64,000 nt of DNA from Apteryx mantelli (GCF_036417845.1 NC_089979.1:123537415-123601414), one strand, 5' to 3'. Counted from the first letter of the stretch, positions 35,201-48,162 are shown. The notes: generated by a model from the letters alone, not told the origin. Translations and numbers: made by a program.

Positions 35201-38200
35201 TCTATCCATTAGTGGGAAAGTAACAGAAAGATTCTCTAAAAAGCTGAAACCAAGGCCAGCCTTCTGTAGAAACACAGCATGCTTTTCCATCCAGAAATAG
35301 CAGCTGGGTTAGGTCATTGTGTAAGGTAAAACATTTTATTGTTTGGAGATTATGGAAGATTTTGTCTTTAATCAAAGGATTTGCCTATGCTACTGTGCAG
35401 TATTCAGGCACCCATACTGATTTTAAACAAATTAGCTCTGGGATTAGACACAATCTGTGTAGCATGGATCTCCAGCAGGCTAGTTTAGGAACCCAAGGAC
35501 GCAATTAATACAATTCTGCTTTTCAGATGGGATGAGTTTTTGGCAGATTGTGAAATGTCCATAGTTGAAGACTTGACTGGGATTGCAGTTGTCCAGTGGC
35601 AAAAGTCTTTTTATGAACTGTGTCATGTTTTGTGCAACCTCCAGTTTGATACCATAATCTGGAACAGAAAACTGATTAACGGGGAGTGGGTGGTGGGATT
35701 CAAAACATTAGGAAGATTTGGCAGTCCTCCCTTGAAAACTTCTTGGGATTAAAGAGTAATATAAAATCTTATTTTAAGATAGTTGGTTAGTTTCCGAAGT
35801 GTGTTCAGGATAAGAGGTGAAAAGAAGGAAGCTATTGTAAGAGGTGCTTTTCTGTCAGGAGCGTACCTTTGGGAGCACTGCAGGTTACATGTGAGTGACA
35901 GCTTCTGTGGGCAGTGCACGATGTTATGGATGTGCAGTTGAGTGTTGGAATGCCTAGAAATGTTTTGGTTTGTTTTTTATTAAGATAAAATGCATTTCTT
36001 TTTGAGAATATCGAAATGCTTTATTTTACTGGACATGTGCAAATGAAATTTCTTTACCCAATAAGTAGAGAAAATTAAATGGGAAATGTTCATATCATGG
36101 TTGCTTCTGTGTGTGTGTGTTTTGTTTTAAATCGCCTCAAACTGGGACAATGCTGAAAATGTCAGCATTTGCTCACGGAAGAACTGTATAGCTGTTGCTC
36201 TCTGAGAGGTTCTGCTGGTAGACCATTTTGATCTCCTGGTACACCACTAGTGTTTAGGCACCTTTTCAATGTCACAACAATCCCTTTTCTTAAGCCGCTC
36301 TTGAATGGGGACTCTTCCCCTCGCCCCAAGGACTTAGAAGGCAGCCTGCTTCCCAATGGGTAGTACTGGTTCTGCTTGACTTTGTTGTTGATGGTTTTTG
36401 AGTGGCTGTCAAAGTGAGCAGGTAACGGGATAGGAGTGAAACTTTCCATGGCGAGTGTCTAATTGGCAGGTAGTTACATAATTTGTAAAAGTAAGTTAGT
36501 TAATTCTGAGAGAGAGCAAGTTTTGAAATATGGCAGGTAGAATAGAAATGAAGTGTCATTATCAGGTCACGTTGACAAGATTTTAACTTGCAAAAATTCT
36601 GGCAGTGTCAGGCTTTTTTTAAAATTTGATAGAACAGCAATAAAATTTTAGGTGGCAGAAGGTGGTAGAATGTTTTATCTTGTAACTGATATCATTTGGT
36701 AATGTATATGAATTTGGTTGCTGTACTCAGATAGCTGTCAGGTACTTACAGATATTGAAGTTAAATATTTTGAAAATATCCTGTCACATCTAGCGAACAG
36801 TAATGCAAACTGCCTCTTCCGTTGTGTGTTATATAATACACTTGTAGATGTTCAGTGTCCTTTCATTAATCAATTGAATTGAAAGCAACTCAGGAGCAAA
36901 ATACAGAAATATAATCAATTTATTTGGGGGTATTTGATTTACCTTGCTGTGTGGTGCTTACAAAGAGAAAATCTGAAAGAGAGTATGGATTAACTGCAGA
37001 TGGTCTCTTTGGGAGATGAAGTGCCTGGTAAGAGACGGCAAGGGCTGCAGCGAGGCCTGTGGCAAGCAGCCTGAAGGAAGTGGGAGAGGGGGCTGTCCTG
37101 GGGGCATCCCAGGAGCTGGAGCGAAACTGGTCAGCTGGAGCCGGAAGCCTGGGCTTTGTGGATGGGCTTGAGGCCGAAATGAGACGTTTGTTGGACAAGG
37201 TTGCCCCTCTGTGAAAGGACCTGCTTGTTCTTGCCTATAGTTCTTACATGTCCACATGAAATAGCGCTTAATCAATTTTTGTGTGTTAAAGTAATAATGC
37301 TCTAGCTTTAAGTGGACTCTTCTAATGAATATTAATTACAAAAAAAATTTGATTTTTGTCCACATTCGGAATAATGGAAATACTTAGCTGTCAGTCAACT
37401 GGACGTTTGGTCATTTGGACAGCTGTCAGTTATTTAATCATTTCTGTGTAACACTAACTGTATTTTTATGCATGTCAGTATTGCATAGCTCAGCTCTATT
37501 ACCTCCCACCTGGTTATTCTCTAAAGAGTATGTGAAAAGTTCTCATCAATGTTAACCTTAAAGTTAATTACAGAAATATGACATCATGGGTAAATGTGTG
37601 CTATGTTAGGAAGGGCAGTAGAAAGAATAATGTGGCAAGATTAATCAGTTATAGAGAGGTCAGTGCTGTTATTTCCCTGGTGTGCAGAACAAGTGATTTC
37701 TGGAACTCAAGATGTCCCTGTTCTTTTGATACAGTAACATAAGGCTTCTAAGATGTGATACATGCCATTCTTTTACTTCTGCCCTGCTATATGTATTGCC
37801 TTTCTATCCTCAGAATGAAAGACTCTAGTATCCTATTTTTCCTGCATTTTGTGATGGTCTGAACTGGGTCATCAGCTGTATGACTCAAGAAAATGTTTTC
37901 GGAAGCTGCTGCTGCTTCTATCTCTTTCTGTTTTGTTTTTTTTTCTTCTTTTTTTCCCCCCTCCCTCCCTCTGAAGTCTTTCTCTGCTTAGGTTAACATT
38001 TGGTGCTTTTTTTCTTCTCCTGCCTCATCCTATCCTTTGACCTATTCCTAAAGTGCCTTATCCCCCTGCTTCTGATGTGAGACTCTCGGTGTCTGTGCAG
38101 TTTCCTGCTGTCTGTCTCTTTCTGTGATACGGCTGTGTGCAAGGTGGAGGGAGGAGCTGTGCACCAAACTCTCGAAGAGCAAATACTTGGTTCTGTGTGA

Positions 38201-38965
38201 TTTAAGTAATGTCATGGTCAAGGTGACTGAAATTCTTGAGCTGTTGGCCTCTCCAGAGTCGCAGGAAAGCTGTTGTGTTGACATAACCAGCTTTTGCTGG
38301 ATACTCAAGATTTATGTTTTTGTAGATGAGTTTTTTTGTTTTTTTTTTCTCTTGTGGCTTTCAAAGTTGGCAGAAATAGAAACCGATTGATCTGGGACTG
38401 CGTAGAAGGTAGGATGCTTGGAGAGGGCAATGCGAAGGCTCACAACATCTGGTGGTTATTTCTTTCTGAAAATTTGCACTAAAAGTATGTTGCATACTTT
38501 TACAGGCAGTTAAGACATCATCGCAAGTCCTAAAAGCTGAAGGTACAAGGCCAATGAAAATGTTCTGTTTTTCTGGTACTATACGTAAAACGAGTTATGG
38601 TTGGCTGGAAGGTTGGATTAACAGCTGTAGCTGTGATGACAGCAATCTGGAAGGATGCCATCTCTGCATATGTGGATTTGTAGAAGTGGCTACCCTAGGG
38701 TGTCATTATACCAGTATGGCTGGTTTACTTCTCTGGGGTAGTTTTGTAGCAATGTGAAGTGCAGCTTTGTGGTGCTGCGTTCATTCTGGGGGTGCTTCGC
38801 CTGGGGGCGTATACAAAGATTTCTGAGCTGCTGAAGTGCTGGTGGTGCGAATGTAACTTAATAGACTTCTTGCTCTAATAGCCTCAAAGGACCTTTTCTT
38901 CCCAAGTGTGTTGCTCTTGAAAGGAGAACGAAAGATTTTTCTTGTGTGTGCGGAAAGAGTTGCAA

Positions 38966-39037
38966 AGTATTAAATAATTGCTTTGTATAATAGCGTACAT
39001 GATTTCTGCTTGGAAATGGAATGTAAGATCTGTGCTG
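38966..39037 (+). repeat. Direct repeat copy A (72 bp)
   Basis: Matches 40129-40200 without gaps at 63 of 72 positions by my hand count. Seven of the nine differences are transitions, as expected from neutral decay after duplication. Similarity ends abruptly on both sides. Confidence 0.85.
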
Positions 39038-39702
39038 TTAAAGATAAGATTTAAAAAAAAATTACATTCTAAGTCTTAAGACTGAGACACTAAGTTGAAG
39101 CGTTTTCACTTGCATTTATTTAGTGCACCTGCACAAGGCACTTGAGTTTATTTTTGTTTCATGATCGTGCAGTTGCAGCAGCTGGTTTATTGTGGAATGG
39201 TTTGTGCCACTCAAAGGTGAGCGAGTGAAGACGGAGGCAGGGGAGGGAAGGGAAGGCCGCTTAGGCTTTAGCGAGAGGGACCCATTGGCGCTTCGCTTCC
39301 CCACAGAGTTACCTCGGGAGCAAAATCTTAGCGCTCTACAAACAAGAAATGTTACTTAGCTTAGTAAGTCTAAATAGGAATATGGGCATCCCTTTGTTTC
39401 TAAATGTATTCTCTGCTTTTGTTACGTAAAGCATTTGCTTTCTCTGCTTTAACTTCCCAAGACTTTCCTCAAAATCCTGTGAAAACAGACTCTAAGAATA
39501 ACCAATTTAGGAACTAGATGATCATCAAACTAAGTACCTTCCAGTTATATGCTTAGTCTGTTAGTTTTTTCGCTTATATGTCAGAATAAAGTCCTGGCAG
39601 AGTTTTCAGGCAGAGTTGTTAGGCTCTTCCCCTTCATTTTCACCCCCTTTATGCTCCCCCCTTCTTCTGTCTCCGTCCTCAGTGTACTGTGACTCTGAAT
39701 AA

Positions 39703-39705
<3 letters not shown>

Positions 39706-39731
<26 letters not shown>
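39706..39731 (+). repeat. T26 homopolymer
   Basis: Longest T run in the window. No recognisable retroposon body adjoins it, so it reads as a simple repeat rather than the antisense tail of a retrocopy. Confidence 0.85.
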
Positions 39732-39736
<5 letters not shown>

Positions 39737-40128
39737 TTGGTAGTTACTGGATTTTTACTGACTGAATACTTCCTGGTCCTAAATATGTGATCATCAGTAT
39801 ACAGTTTTTTCCCTTGTTGTTAGAATTTGTTAGCAGAGTGACCAAGCAGACTTTAGGCTTTTCTATCCCTCTCCTCCTAACTGTCGTCTTATAGGTGGGC
39901 TTCTGTACTTGCTACCTAGCGTTTAATGGGAACTGAATGTTTGTTTGCTTTGGCCAGTCTTCAAAGTCCTGCTCATAACATCTTCGTATGAAATAGGATC
40001 ATACAGGTGAAAATATTATGCTGTCTTTAATTGCGCTCATCCCTCTGTGAAAACACTGTATCACATTTCAAAAGACTAGCTGTAGGGAGGAAGCATGTAG
40101 TTCAAGGTTATAAATGCAAAAAAAAAAA

Positions 40129-40200
40129 AGTGTTAAGTAATTGCTTTGTGTAATAGTGTACATGACTTCCACTTGGAAATGGAATTTAAGATGTGTGCTG
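40129..40200 (+). repeat. Direct repeat copy B (72 bp)
   Basis: Second copy of the 38966-39037 sequence, 1,163 bases downstream in the same orientation. It follows an A12 run. It lies about 290 bases upstream of exon 2. Confidence 0.85.
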
Positions 40201-40489
40201 ATACTTTTTCAACGAAGCCTCTTCAATTAGAAATTCTTTTCTTTGCTTCACCTCTTGTGTGAACCTCACCATTAATCTAAAAAAACCCTTAAAACCTGTC
40301 CTTTTTTTAAAAAGAAAAAAAAAAACCCTACCACACAAATAACAGTACCTTATAAAATGGAGTTCTTACAAAAAAGACTTTAACCTCGTTTGTTTTTGTT
40401 GATGACCTTGATCAGTCTGTGCTTCTCTGAGTAACTGCATGTAAAACCCTTTAACAGAAATACTATACAATTGCAATTTCTTTGAACAG

Positions 40490-40665
40490 GTACTTTGTGC
40501 TGGACTTTGAGATGGGGATTCTGCAGTATTTCGTGAATGAACAAAGTAAAAACCAGAAGCCACGAGGAACCTTGTCTTTAGCTGGAGCTATAATATCGCC
40601 CAGTGATGAAGCGCCGCACATGTTGGTGGTCTACTCTGCTAATGGAGAGATGTATAAGTTGAGAG
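40490..40665 (+). CDS. OSBPL10: OSBPL10 (ORP10) coding exon 2, PH domain core
   Basis: Completes Arg102 and encodes residues 103-160 plus the first base of Ala161. It starts [20 protein letters not shown] and carries the central beta strands of the PH domain, then the [19 protein letters not shown] segment. In ORP10 the PH domain binds PI4P and helps place the protein at trans-Golgi and endosomal contact sites (family knowledge). The acceptor is GAACAG|GT and the donor GAG|GTACAG, giving phase 2 in and phase 1 out. The 176-base length fits the frame exactly on both sides. No stop or frameshift is present. The reading frame continues into the intron to 40800, but the GT at 40666 and the match of exon 3 to the rest of the domain fix the boundary. 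Confidence 0.95.
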
Positions 40666-41849
40666 GTACAGTGCTGCTTAAAGTGCCAGTGGAGTTGTTG
40701 TTCTGCCCCACTCCTTTTCCTGCCTCTCTTCTCATTTCTTACTTCCTTGTACTGCCAGAAAAAAGTGATTGTATTGCTATGTTGTTGCGTATTAAATTAT
40801 AAAGCACAGTGGACCAGTAATGTGGATTTAAATATGCATGCATTTACAATGTATAGAATATTAGAGCTAGAAGATGCCTCAAGAATCTTCTTCCCACTAG
40901 CTGTTAGTGGCATTTTGATTGTACAGTGTATCTTCTTTGGTCCAAAGGATGCAAGAATTGTTTTCACTGCTGCCCACAGCATAGCATTTTATTTCTAATA
41001 TTGTTCCCCCTTCCCATCATCCTGCAGCTAATGTACAATAATGAATCTGCTGGTGAGTTGAAGAAGGTAAAAATGCCAATGGAGCACTGTTAAGATACTC
41101 TGTTCCTGTAAATTTTGGAATCATTTACTGCACCTTTAACATAAAATTTTGCGTTCTCTTGTTCTGAAGTGTAAGAAAGATAATATAGAATATATGAGTT
41201 CTCTTATATAAAAAGTTATAGACTGCAGACAATATTTTCAATAACTTTTAGAGCTGACTTTCAAAGATGGCTGGGGGAAACTTTTTCATTCTTGTTTCTT
41301 TATGTTGCATGAGAATAACATAGGGGTTTAAAGAGAGATTTAGTCAAACTATATTTTTAAAAAAGTACAAAATTTTCTGGGGAACTGGTAGCTTGTCTAA
41401 CTTGAAGAGCTGATTGACAGCCTTAGTATAGAGGTTTCACTGATTTAAATGCTGTGGTATGCTCCCTTACCTTCAGAGAAAGAGATGAGTAAAGCAAAAG
41501 TGGATTAAAAACACCTTCTTGGGGTAACTATGCCTTTAGTAACACTTGGAGGAGATAACTGTGAAGGATCCTCATAAACTTCTCTTCTAACTGGCTACAG
41601 CATCTTGAATTGAGATTTAGACATGTTGTTCTTAAGAATTTGTGCATATTTAATTAGTGCAAGTTAGGATTTACCATGTGTCCTGACCAATAAATAGCAC
41701 ATACACATTATATGTAATACATGCATTCATATGTGCACACTCACATATAATAGTATATATAATATATATTTAAAAACTGTTACCTTCTCTTACGCAAAAA
41801 ATCAGTTTGTTTGTGTGTGATTCCCTTTGTTCTCTTGTTTCTGTTCTAG
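40666..41849 (+). other. OSBPL10: OSBPL10 intron 2 (1.2 kb)
   Basis: Phase 1 intron with donor GTACAG and acceptor TTTCTGTTCTAG. It is AT-rich, with an AT/CA-type low-complexity patch at about 41690-41770. No exon or clear transposon was seen. Confidence 0.9.
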
Positions 41850-41929
41850 CTGCTGATGCAAAGGAGAAACAATACTGGATAACTCAGCTTCGATCCTGTG
41901 CCAAACATCACACGGAAGGTAATTCTAAG
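41850..41929 (+). CDS. OSBPL10: OSBPL10 (ORP10) coding exon 3, end of PH domain
   Basis: Completes Ala161 and encodes residues 162-187. It includes the C-terminal PH helix with its invariant Trp at residue 170 ([16 protein letters not shown]), followed by TEGNSK. The acceptor is TTCTAG|CT and the donor AAG|GTAAAT, ending in phase 0. A second good donor (AAG|GTAATT) lies 11 bases upstream at 41918/41919. Using it would shift the frame, so the downstream site, which joins cleanly to exon 4, is taken as the main one. Confidence 0.94.
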
Positions 41930-44900
41930 GTAAATAATTAGGAGAGAGGAAATAACTATTGTTTTAAGTAGTGTAAGTAAAGAACAGCATTGTCTGGATG
42001 ATTGGCTGCTGTATTTGGCGTGTTCGTATTTAGACAGAGGTCTATGAATAAAAATAATAAGAAATAATAAGCTGTCTTTCCTCACCTACTGCTTAGAAGG
42101 AGCAGACTTTTTTTAAAGTCAGTCAGGCTTCTTTTTCAGTAAATAAATATTGTATCATAGTGGACTTATGGGAATTAGGTGAAATTCATGAAGTGAGTTT
42201 CGTAAGTTGTCAGTAGATGGTTATTGAATGGTTGGATGAACACTTTATAAACAAATACCTGTGTAATATCCTGAATAATACTTAAAATGTTAACTAATAC
42301 TAATTTTACTGGGAGTCCAGTTGGTGAGAGTTAATGGCTCTTCCATAGTAAGACTCATGTAGCTGTTAACGGTGGACAGCTTTAAGTCTACCAGATCTGA
42401 AAGAGGTCATCCTATGAAGATTTATATTATTTTTCTCTCTGTGGAAGTGATGTCTGAATCTTTTCTCCTCAAACAGATAAATATTTTGGACAGGTACTTC
42501 AAAAATAGCACACTGATGGGGGGAGGGGGAGGAGTTCCTTGCCCCGAAGTAGTAATGACATAAATCTTGTTTAAGCTAGAATGGACTTTGAAAGTGGAAG
42601 GGATTTAAAAATAAATAATTAAACAGAATGCTGTGATCAGAAGCAAATGAATATATTGTTCATTTTATATATGCTTTTAGTATTAATTAATATTAAGCTA
42701 AAACAGTTACTAAAACAAAATATGTTTTGCTCCTATCTTCAGTCTTCCAAGCACTTTTATTGATATCCTTACCAGAATGAAAATGTTTTCTTTCTTCATG
42801 ACTGTTTATTCTATAAATATTAAAAATTATATATAAATATGACTGCAGGTGGAAAAGGTTCCTTTTTATTTGCCCACCTCCCCAAGATGGTGAGAACATT
42901 AATCCTATGTTAACTGTGGTGGAAGTCATGATTCCGAGTGTCTTTGAAAATTAGACTCCGAGCAGCTAGGTGGTATTTTAGGGAGACTGGCAGTCATTGA
43001 AGTGTCTGAAGTACAACAGAAACAATCTTTTTTTTTTTTTTTTTTTCTTTGAGGCGATGTTGAATTGCCACGAAGCTATTCTATTTAAATAAAGAAAAAC
43101 CTTTTTTGAGGAGAATAAACAACTCTTAATATTTCAGTAGTCTGTCTTTCAGTTCTTATGCTGGATGGTTAAATGTTGTTTTTATACTGCTGTAGCCCAG
43201 TGCTATTCATAATATATTTTATTTATATATACTATATAATCCCATAATAATATTTTATAAAAACATTCATAATGTATTTTGATCTCTTACGACACTTTGT
43301 TCCTTACCTGAAGTCCCTCTGGATTCTTGCAGGCATAAGCAGCTGTATAGCTAAATCTAGATCTAACTTTATGATATGAAGAAAGGATCTGAAGATCCCT
43401 TTCTGATATGAATGTATGTTGTATTTTATTTTTGTTCACAGATCAGTCTGTATAGTATGCTTATTATTTTGGCCTCTTCTCCTGAAACAGAATATTTGTA
43501 GTATATTATTTTAAACAAGCTTGATCAGGATTTCTTTGCATGTTTCTATTTGAATCAAATAAACCAAACTGCTATTCAAGAAAAGTTTTCAGAAAAAAAT
43601 GCAATTATTGCTGCTGTTCTTCCATTTCTTGCATGGCTAGCAGGGTCAGGTCTGTATATGGATACAAGAGGAAATGATACCAGTGACTAATGCATACTAA
43701 ATGAGGTGAGACAGCACTTATGAAAGACCTTCAAATGATATAGAGAGGTTGCAGAACCTGTTAGTATTAATGTAGTAGATGGCATTCTTCCTTGTGATTT
43801 AGTGGTGAATCAACAAATAAGCAGAGGTTTGCTAAAGAGGTTGGCTTTTGGATGATAATCAAAATGAAGTTCTTGCCAATCTTGATGGCTACATGCTCTA
43901 GGCTGCTCACTTCTGTACTGTGGAAACCAGCCATATGGCAGTGGCACTCTTTGTATCTTTCTGCATGTCCCTGGGGTGTCTTCAGTTGAATTTGTCTTTC
44001 ATGTCTTATGTTATTTTGTACAGTAAATCCCTGCCTGCTCTCCTTTTACTCTGAGCAAGAAATGAACAGAAAATAAACCAAAATCAAACTCCCAAATACT
44101 CCATGATGATTTCTTCTCCTCTTTTTCTTCTCTTTTGAAAAGATGTAAGTGTGAATGCATGAGATCCACTCTGGAGCTTTATGCTGTTGGATAGTTTTTG
44201 CTGTTTTGTATAGAAAGAGGTCAGATAGATTGGTGGTAGTACAGAAACTCTTAATTGCGTTACAAAAATCATTCTATAGTTAGCTGAAGCTTCTAGCTAG
44301 AGGTTGTTATATGTATACGCCCTTAAGGTACTTCAGACTTGTAAAAACTTAAGCAATAGGACTCTTGCAGTAAAAAACCCAAAGTATTGTTTATTAAGTT
44401 TAAGCAAACTTCCTAGAACTTTGGTAACATTTTTAACCTAAATTCTTGAAATTCTAACTATTTTTTCTATTCTTTTAACAAATGAAAATTTTTTAAGAAC
44501 CTGTTGGGTGTAGAGTTTTGCTTTTGGCACAGACGGTAAAGTTAAATTACTGTGGAGTACAGGAAGCTGAAAGTCCATTGTGATGCAGAGGCAATGGAAT
44601 GTTGTCTGTGGAACATTAAAATGAATTTCGTACTGACTAGTGTACTGTAGCTGCACTTTATGTCTTTAGGATCTTCTGGATGCTCTTTCTTACCCTTTGA
44701 AGTAACTTTGAAATCCTGAAGAGGGAGGCTGGATGCTGTAATTAATGTCTAGCTTATCAGCAGGATCTTGCATTATTAGTTGCAGACTGATAAGGTGATA
44801 GCGGTTAGTTTTATGAAGTATTCAGGTGTCTGGCTTGATCTTGGTCAGTCAGTCAGGGTATATTCTCTGTTCTAGAAGTAACAAATAAGCGAATTCATGA

Positions 44901-45439
44901 TTTTAAAAGGAAGGGGTTTAGAAACTTGTTTGTGCTCTAAACGTGATTATCAAGTGTTAATACGGTGTGAGTAAATGAACATTAAGCCCTTTCTTATTAG
45001 ATTGTAGTGCTAGGATGTAGGTTCAGAGTTTCTCCGGGGGGACCCCCTTACCAGAGGGGTAAACCTAGCAATTTTAAGCAGATTCAAGATGTATAATGTC
45101 CAGAACTGAAACTGTAGCATAATGCACTCTTCAAAGCTTTCTGCTGCCTACAGTTCACAAACTTCAGATCAAACTTTTTATCTGTATGTTCTGTGTATTT
45201 TATTTTTCAGTTTAACAGTACTTTTTGTAAAGTTTCCTGAAAGTCTTAATAAATCCTTCTGCAAGCAGTCAGCAGTAGAAGGCCTGGTAGGGAGTCTCTG
45301 GGACTAATAGATGATCATAATGTAAAAACTATGCTAGAAAAAATTAAGACTATTGCAGAAAAATGAAATTCTTCTACCTATGCTCAGTGTAGAGGGACTT
45401 GCTGAAACTTTCACACTGGGATTTTCCTTTGTGGATGGT

Positions 45440-46110
45440 GCATCAGAAAGAATAGCTGTACTGGATCAGACCAAAAATCCCTTTACCACAGTATCCTGCA
45501 TCAAGTGGCCAGCTGGAAGTGCCCAGTAAAGAGCGTAAGGACAGAACAAAGGTGCAACTCTACTTGGTTAGAATACTCTTACGGTTGCTGTTGATTCTCA
45601 GATCAGAGGCTTTCTGAGCTAGAGATGGTATCTTTATATATTTAATTTTCATCAATTATTTCTTCTTTGATAAGTTTTCTGGCCGCTTCTTGAACCCTTT
45701 TAAATGTTTAGCACCTACAAAGTTCTGTGACAAAGCAGTGGAACTGTTATCAGTACGTATGATGTCAGAGACTTGTGCAATGGCACACTGATGGCTTTAC
45801 TTTTGTTCTCTCTTCATTCGCTGATATTTCCTAGTACTGGATTTGGTTTTCTATTTTTGCTTACTACTGATCAATAGTTCTGTGGAATTGTCTATTATAT
45901 TACCAAAATCTCATTCCAGACCGGCAATAATTAAGCTGAAGCTTAATCATATGCAGTTTGGATCGTTTCTTTTTTCCTTTACGTAAAACTTTAGTAATTA
46001 AGTTTATCTTTTGTTTTTAACATCCAGTCTCTCCATGCTGAGCTCTCTCTGCAGTATCTATGTATTTTGAGAGACTCGGAATTAATTATTATGCCAAAAG
46101 AAAGATCTTG
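45440..46110 (-). mobile_element. Ancient CR1/L3-like LINE relic, antisense
   Basis: The plus strand at 45450-45500 reads like the well-known amniote repeat start (CTGTACTGGATCAGACCAAA), with the CAGTATCCTG block following. Then come a block around 45600-45620, one at 45670-45710 (CTTCTTGAACCC-like) and later blocks matching antisense LINE coding sequence toward 46060. The colinear order supports one insertion. It is heavily decayed and has no open frame. The left end is clearer than the right. Family assignment (CR1 or L3 clade) is from memory of related repeats, not from a search. Confidence 0.65.
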
Positions 46111-48052
46111 GTATTATAATAGTGAAAATGTCCAGCAATTGGTAATGGTCAAAAAAAAGCCTGTAGAATTTCAGGACTGATCAAGAAGGAAATAGAGAAT
46201 AAAAGTAAAAATATTTAAACTGCTCTATAACTCTATCTTGTGCTCGTGTCTTGAAGAATGGAATTCTTTTTCCATTTCTGAAAAGGAAACACTGAAACTG
46301 GGGAAAGTACTTTCATCACCTTTGTTATTCTTCTGTACAGAATGAAGTCTGTATGGAGAAAGACTGACTAGACTGGAACCTCTTCTATGATGGAGGGGAA
46401 AGAAGGCAATTAGGAAGAGCAAGGAAGGGTAGTATTAATGAGTGCCATGGAATGGTTCAATAGGAAATATTTGCTGGCTGTTAATACGGGTATGAGGGAA
46501 CATCAAAGGAAATGATCAGATAAAAGGTTCAAAATAAAAGATGATTGAAATCTGGAGATTGATATGGGATGTTTTGGATGCCAAAAGCCTGTATAGATTT
46601 GAAAAGCAATTAGAAGAATTATTATGAAAAAAATGCTCGACTGGGTGAGTAGGAGGCTATTGAATATAAAGACACAGCTTCTGTGACAGAAGATTGCTGA
46701 GCTGCAAACTGTTAGAAACAGGAAGGGCTTGGAATGGGGAGCATCTTTTTAGGCTTGTTCTTGTACTCTTGCCTAGTAACCTACTATTGCCATGGTTTTC
46801 TTCTGGTTCCTAGGCCCATCCTGCAAGAAAATAAAAAGATTCCATGACTGAGAGGTGGGTATACATAACTGAGGAACCAAATGAATGATTATTTTAAACT
46901 GCAGGAGGAGGTAAAGAGCCAAAATGTTGGAAGAGGTAACGGTCTGAGGACAGCAAGTAAAGCACCAGAAGCACCCAGAAGGGGCAATACTGGAAAAAAA
47001 GACTGCAGTGTTCAGGGAGGTTGTTGGGCACAGCAATGTACTGCTGTGCTCTGGGTGCTTACAGGTGCTGTGCAAGTAAGCTCTGTAGTTGTTAGGGAGC
47101 TGGGGATTTGTCTCAAAGTCTCTTGATATGTTTTTTTCCCCATCTTTTGAGACTTGAGTAATATTATCTGAGAGGTAGATTTTCCCCTGAGTTTAGCATT
47201 ACATATTGTGCTAATTTGGTTTTCACCTAGAAGTATGTTTTAAAGCTTCTCTCTGCTTTTCTCTGTGAAAAGCAAGTGATCAACAGCTTGAGTACTACAA
47301 TAATTAGACTTTGGAGACCAAATACTGGTTACAAGGGAGTGATACTTCACATAGGTGCCAGAAACTAGGAAAAAAAAAAAGTATTTCTGTAACTTTTTTT
47401 TTTCTCCAAGTCTCTAATTTCAAAGCCACTGCAGAGTAGGAGGTGAGGGAAGCAGAAATGCTACATTTCTTCATGTTTTTTTGTTTTTCTATTTTTAATA
47501 CTTTGAGTGCTGCAGTAAGTGATAACAGCAAATTGTCTGCCTCTCAAACTGTTGTCAGCGAACAGGCGGATGGATACTCATGTCTCTTAACCTTCTAGAG
47601 TTTGAACAGAGTCCAAGCACTGTGTCTTCTGAGGAAAGGCATGTTTCTGCATCTGGAAAGTTAGAGCCCAAGTATTCGCTGCTAGGCTAGCTGCTTCTAC
47701 AACTTAAACTCACCTTTTAACAGAAACTATGAAAGGCAGAACATTCTAGCTACTCTTTAGGAATCACTTAAATGTATGAAATGCAGTTGTGCGTTTTCTC
47801 CCCCTTCCTCATCTCTGTCACACTTGGATCACAGCTCACCAGCATAGTCTGGCAAATATATGTCTGAGCTATCATTTAATGTGCTGTGTGTTATTCTGTT
47901 GCTAAAACATTTGCTAATTCCTGACTAGCTAAGTCAAAATTTTGTCATCTTGAGTGACAAGCAGAAAGAATCAGAACATCAGGACACCAGGGTAAAATAC
48001 ATTCTCTTAAAAAAGCTATAGGGTATAGAAATTTCACTTTTCAGTCTGTGCT

Positions 48053-48084
<32 letters not shown>
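48053..48084 (+). repeat. (TG)8(TA)8 compound microsatellite
   Basis: Eight TG units run directly into eight TA units. A related compound array follows at 48163-48198. Confidence 0.9.
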
Positions 48085-48085
<1 letters not shown>

Positions 48086-48162
48086 TAATATGTAAAGCAT
48101 GCACATGCTGATACACACATGAGAAAGAGATGGAATGGGAAGAGTAAAATATGCAGTGGGCG

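Larger units (their letters stand above)
5192..40489 (+). other. OSBPL10: OSBPL10 intron 1 (35.3 kb)
   Basis: Phase 2 intron from donor GTAAAG at 5192 to an acceptor ending TTTCTTTGAACAG at 40489. Splicing restores the Arg102 codon (AG|G) and continues directly into the PH domain. A very long first intron is normal for this gene. Its first ~700 bases still belong to the CpG island. I recognise no alternative first exon or nested gene in it. Confidence 0.9.
32291..40489. other. Intron 1, right part
   Basis: AT-rich intron with a short TG run (36108-36119), the T26 run at 39706-39731 and the 72 bp direct repeat pair. No exon was found until 40490. The minus-strand open frames near 36.9-37.3 kb lie in a locally GC-richer patch with no recognised domain. 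Confidence 0.5.

Noticed and set aside
36920..37275. Overlapping minus-strand frames with Pro/Leu-rich translation
   Set aside because: A locally GC-richer patch without domain, splice support or homology that I recognise.
39706..39731. T26 run as the tail of an antisense processed pseudogene
   Set aside because: No coding-like sequence or target-site duplication adjoins it.
40666..40802. Extension of the exon 2 frame into intron 2
   Set aside because: A consensus donor at 40666 and the exact continuation of the PH domain in exon 3 show that the extension is intronic. A read-through transcript would be truncated inside the PH domain, and I see no poly(A) context that specially supports one.
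40855..40985. Possible repeat fragment resembling a CR1/MIR-like 'agagctagaagatgcctc' block
   Set aside because: The resemblance covers only about 20 bases, with no colinear continuation.
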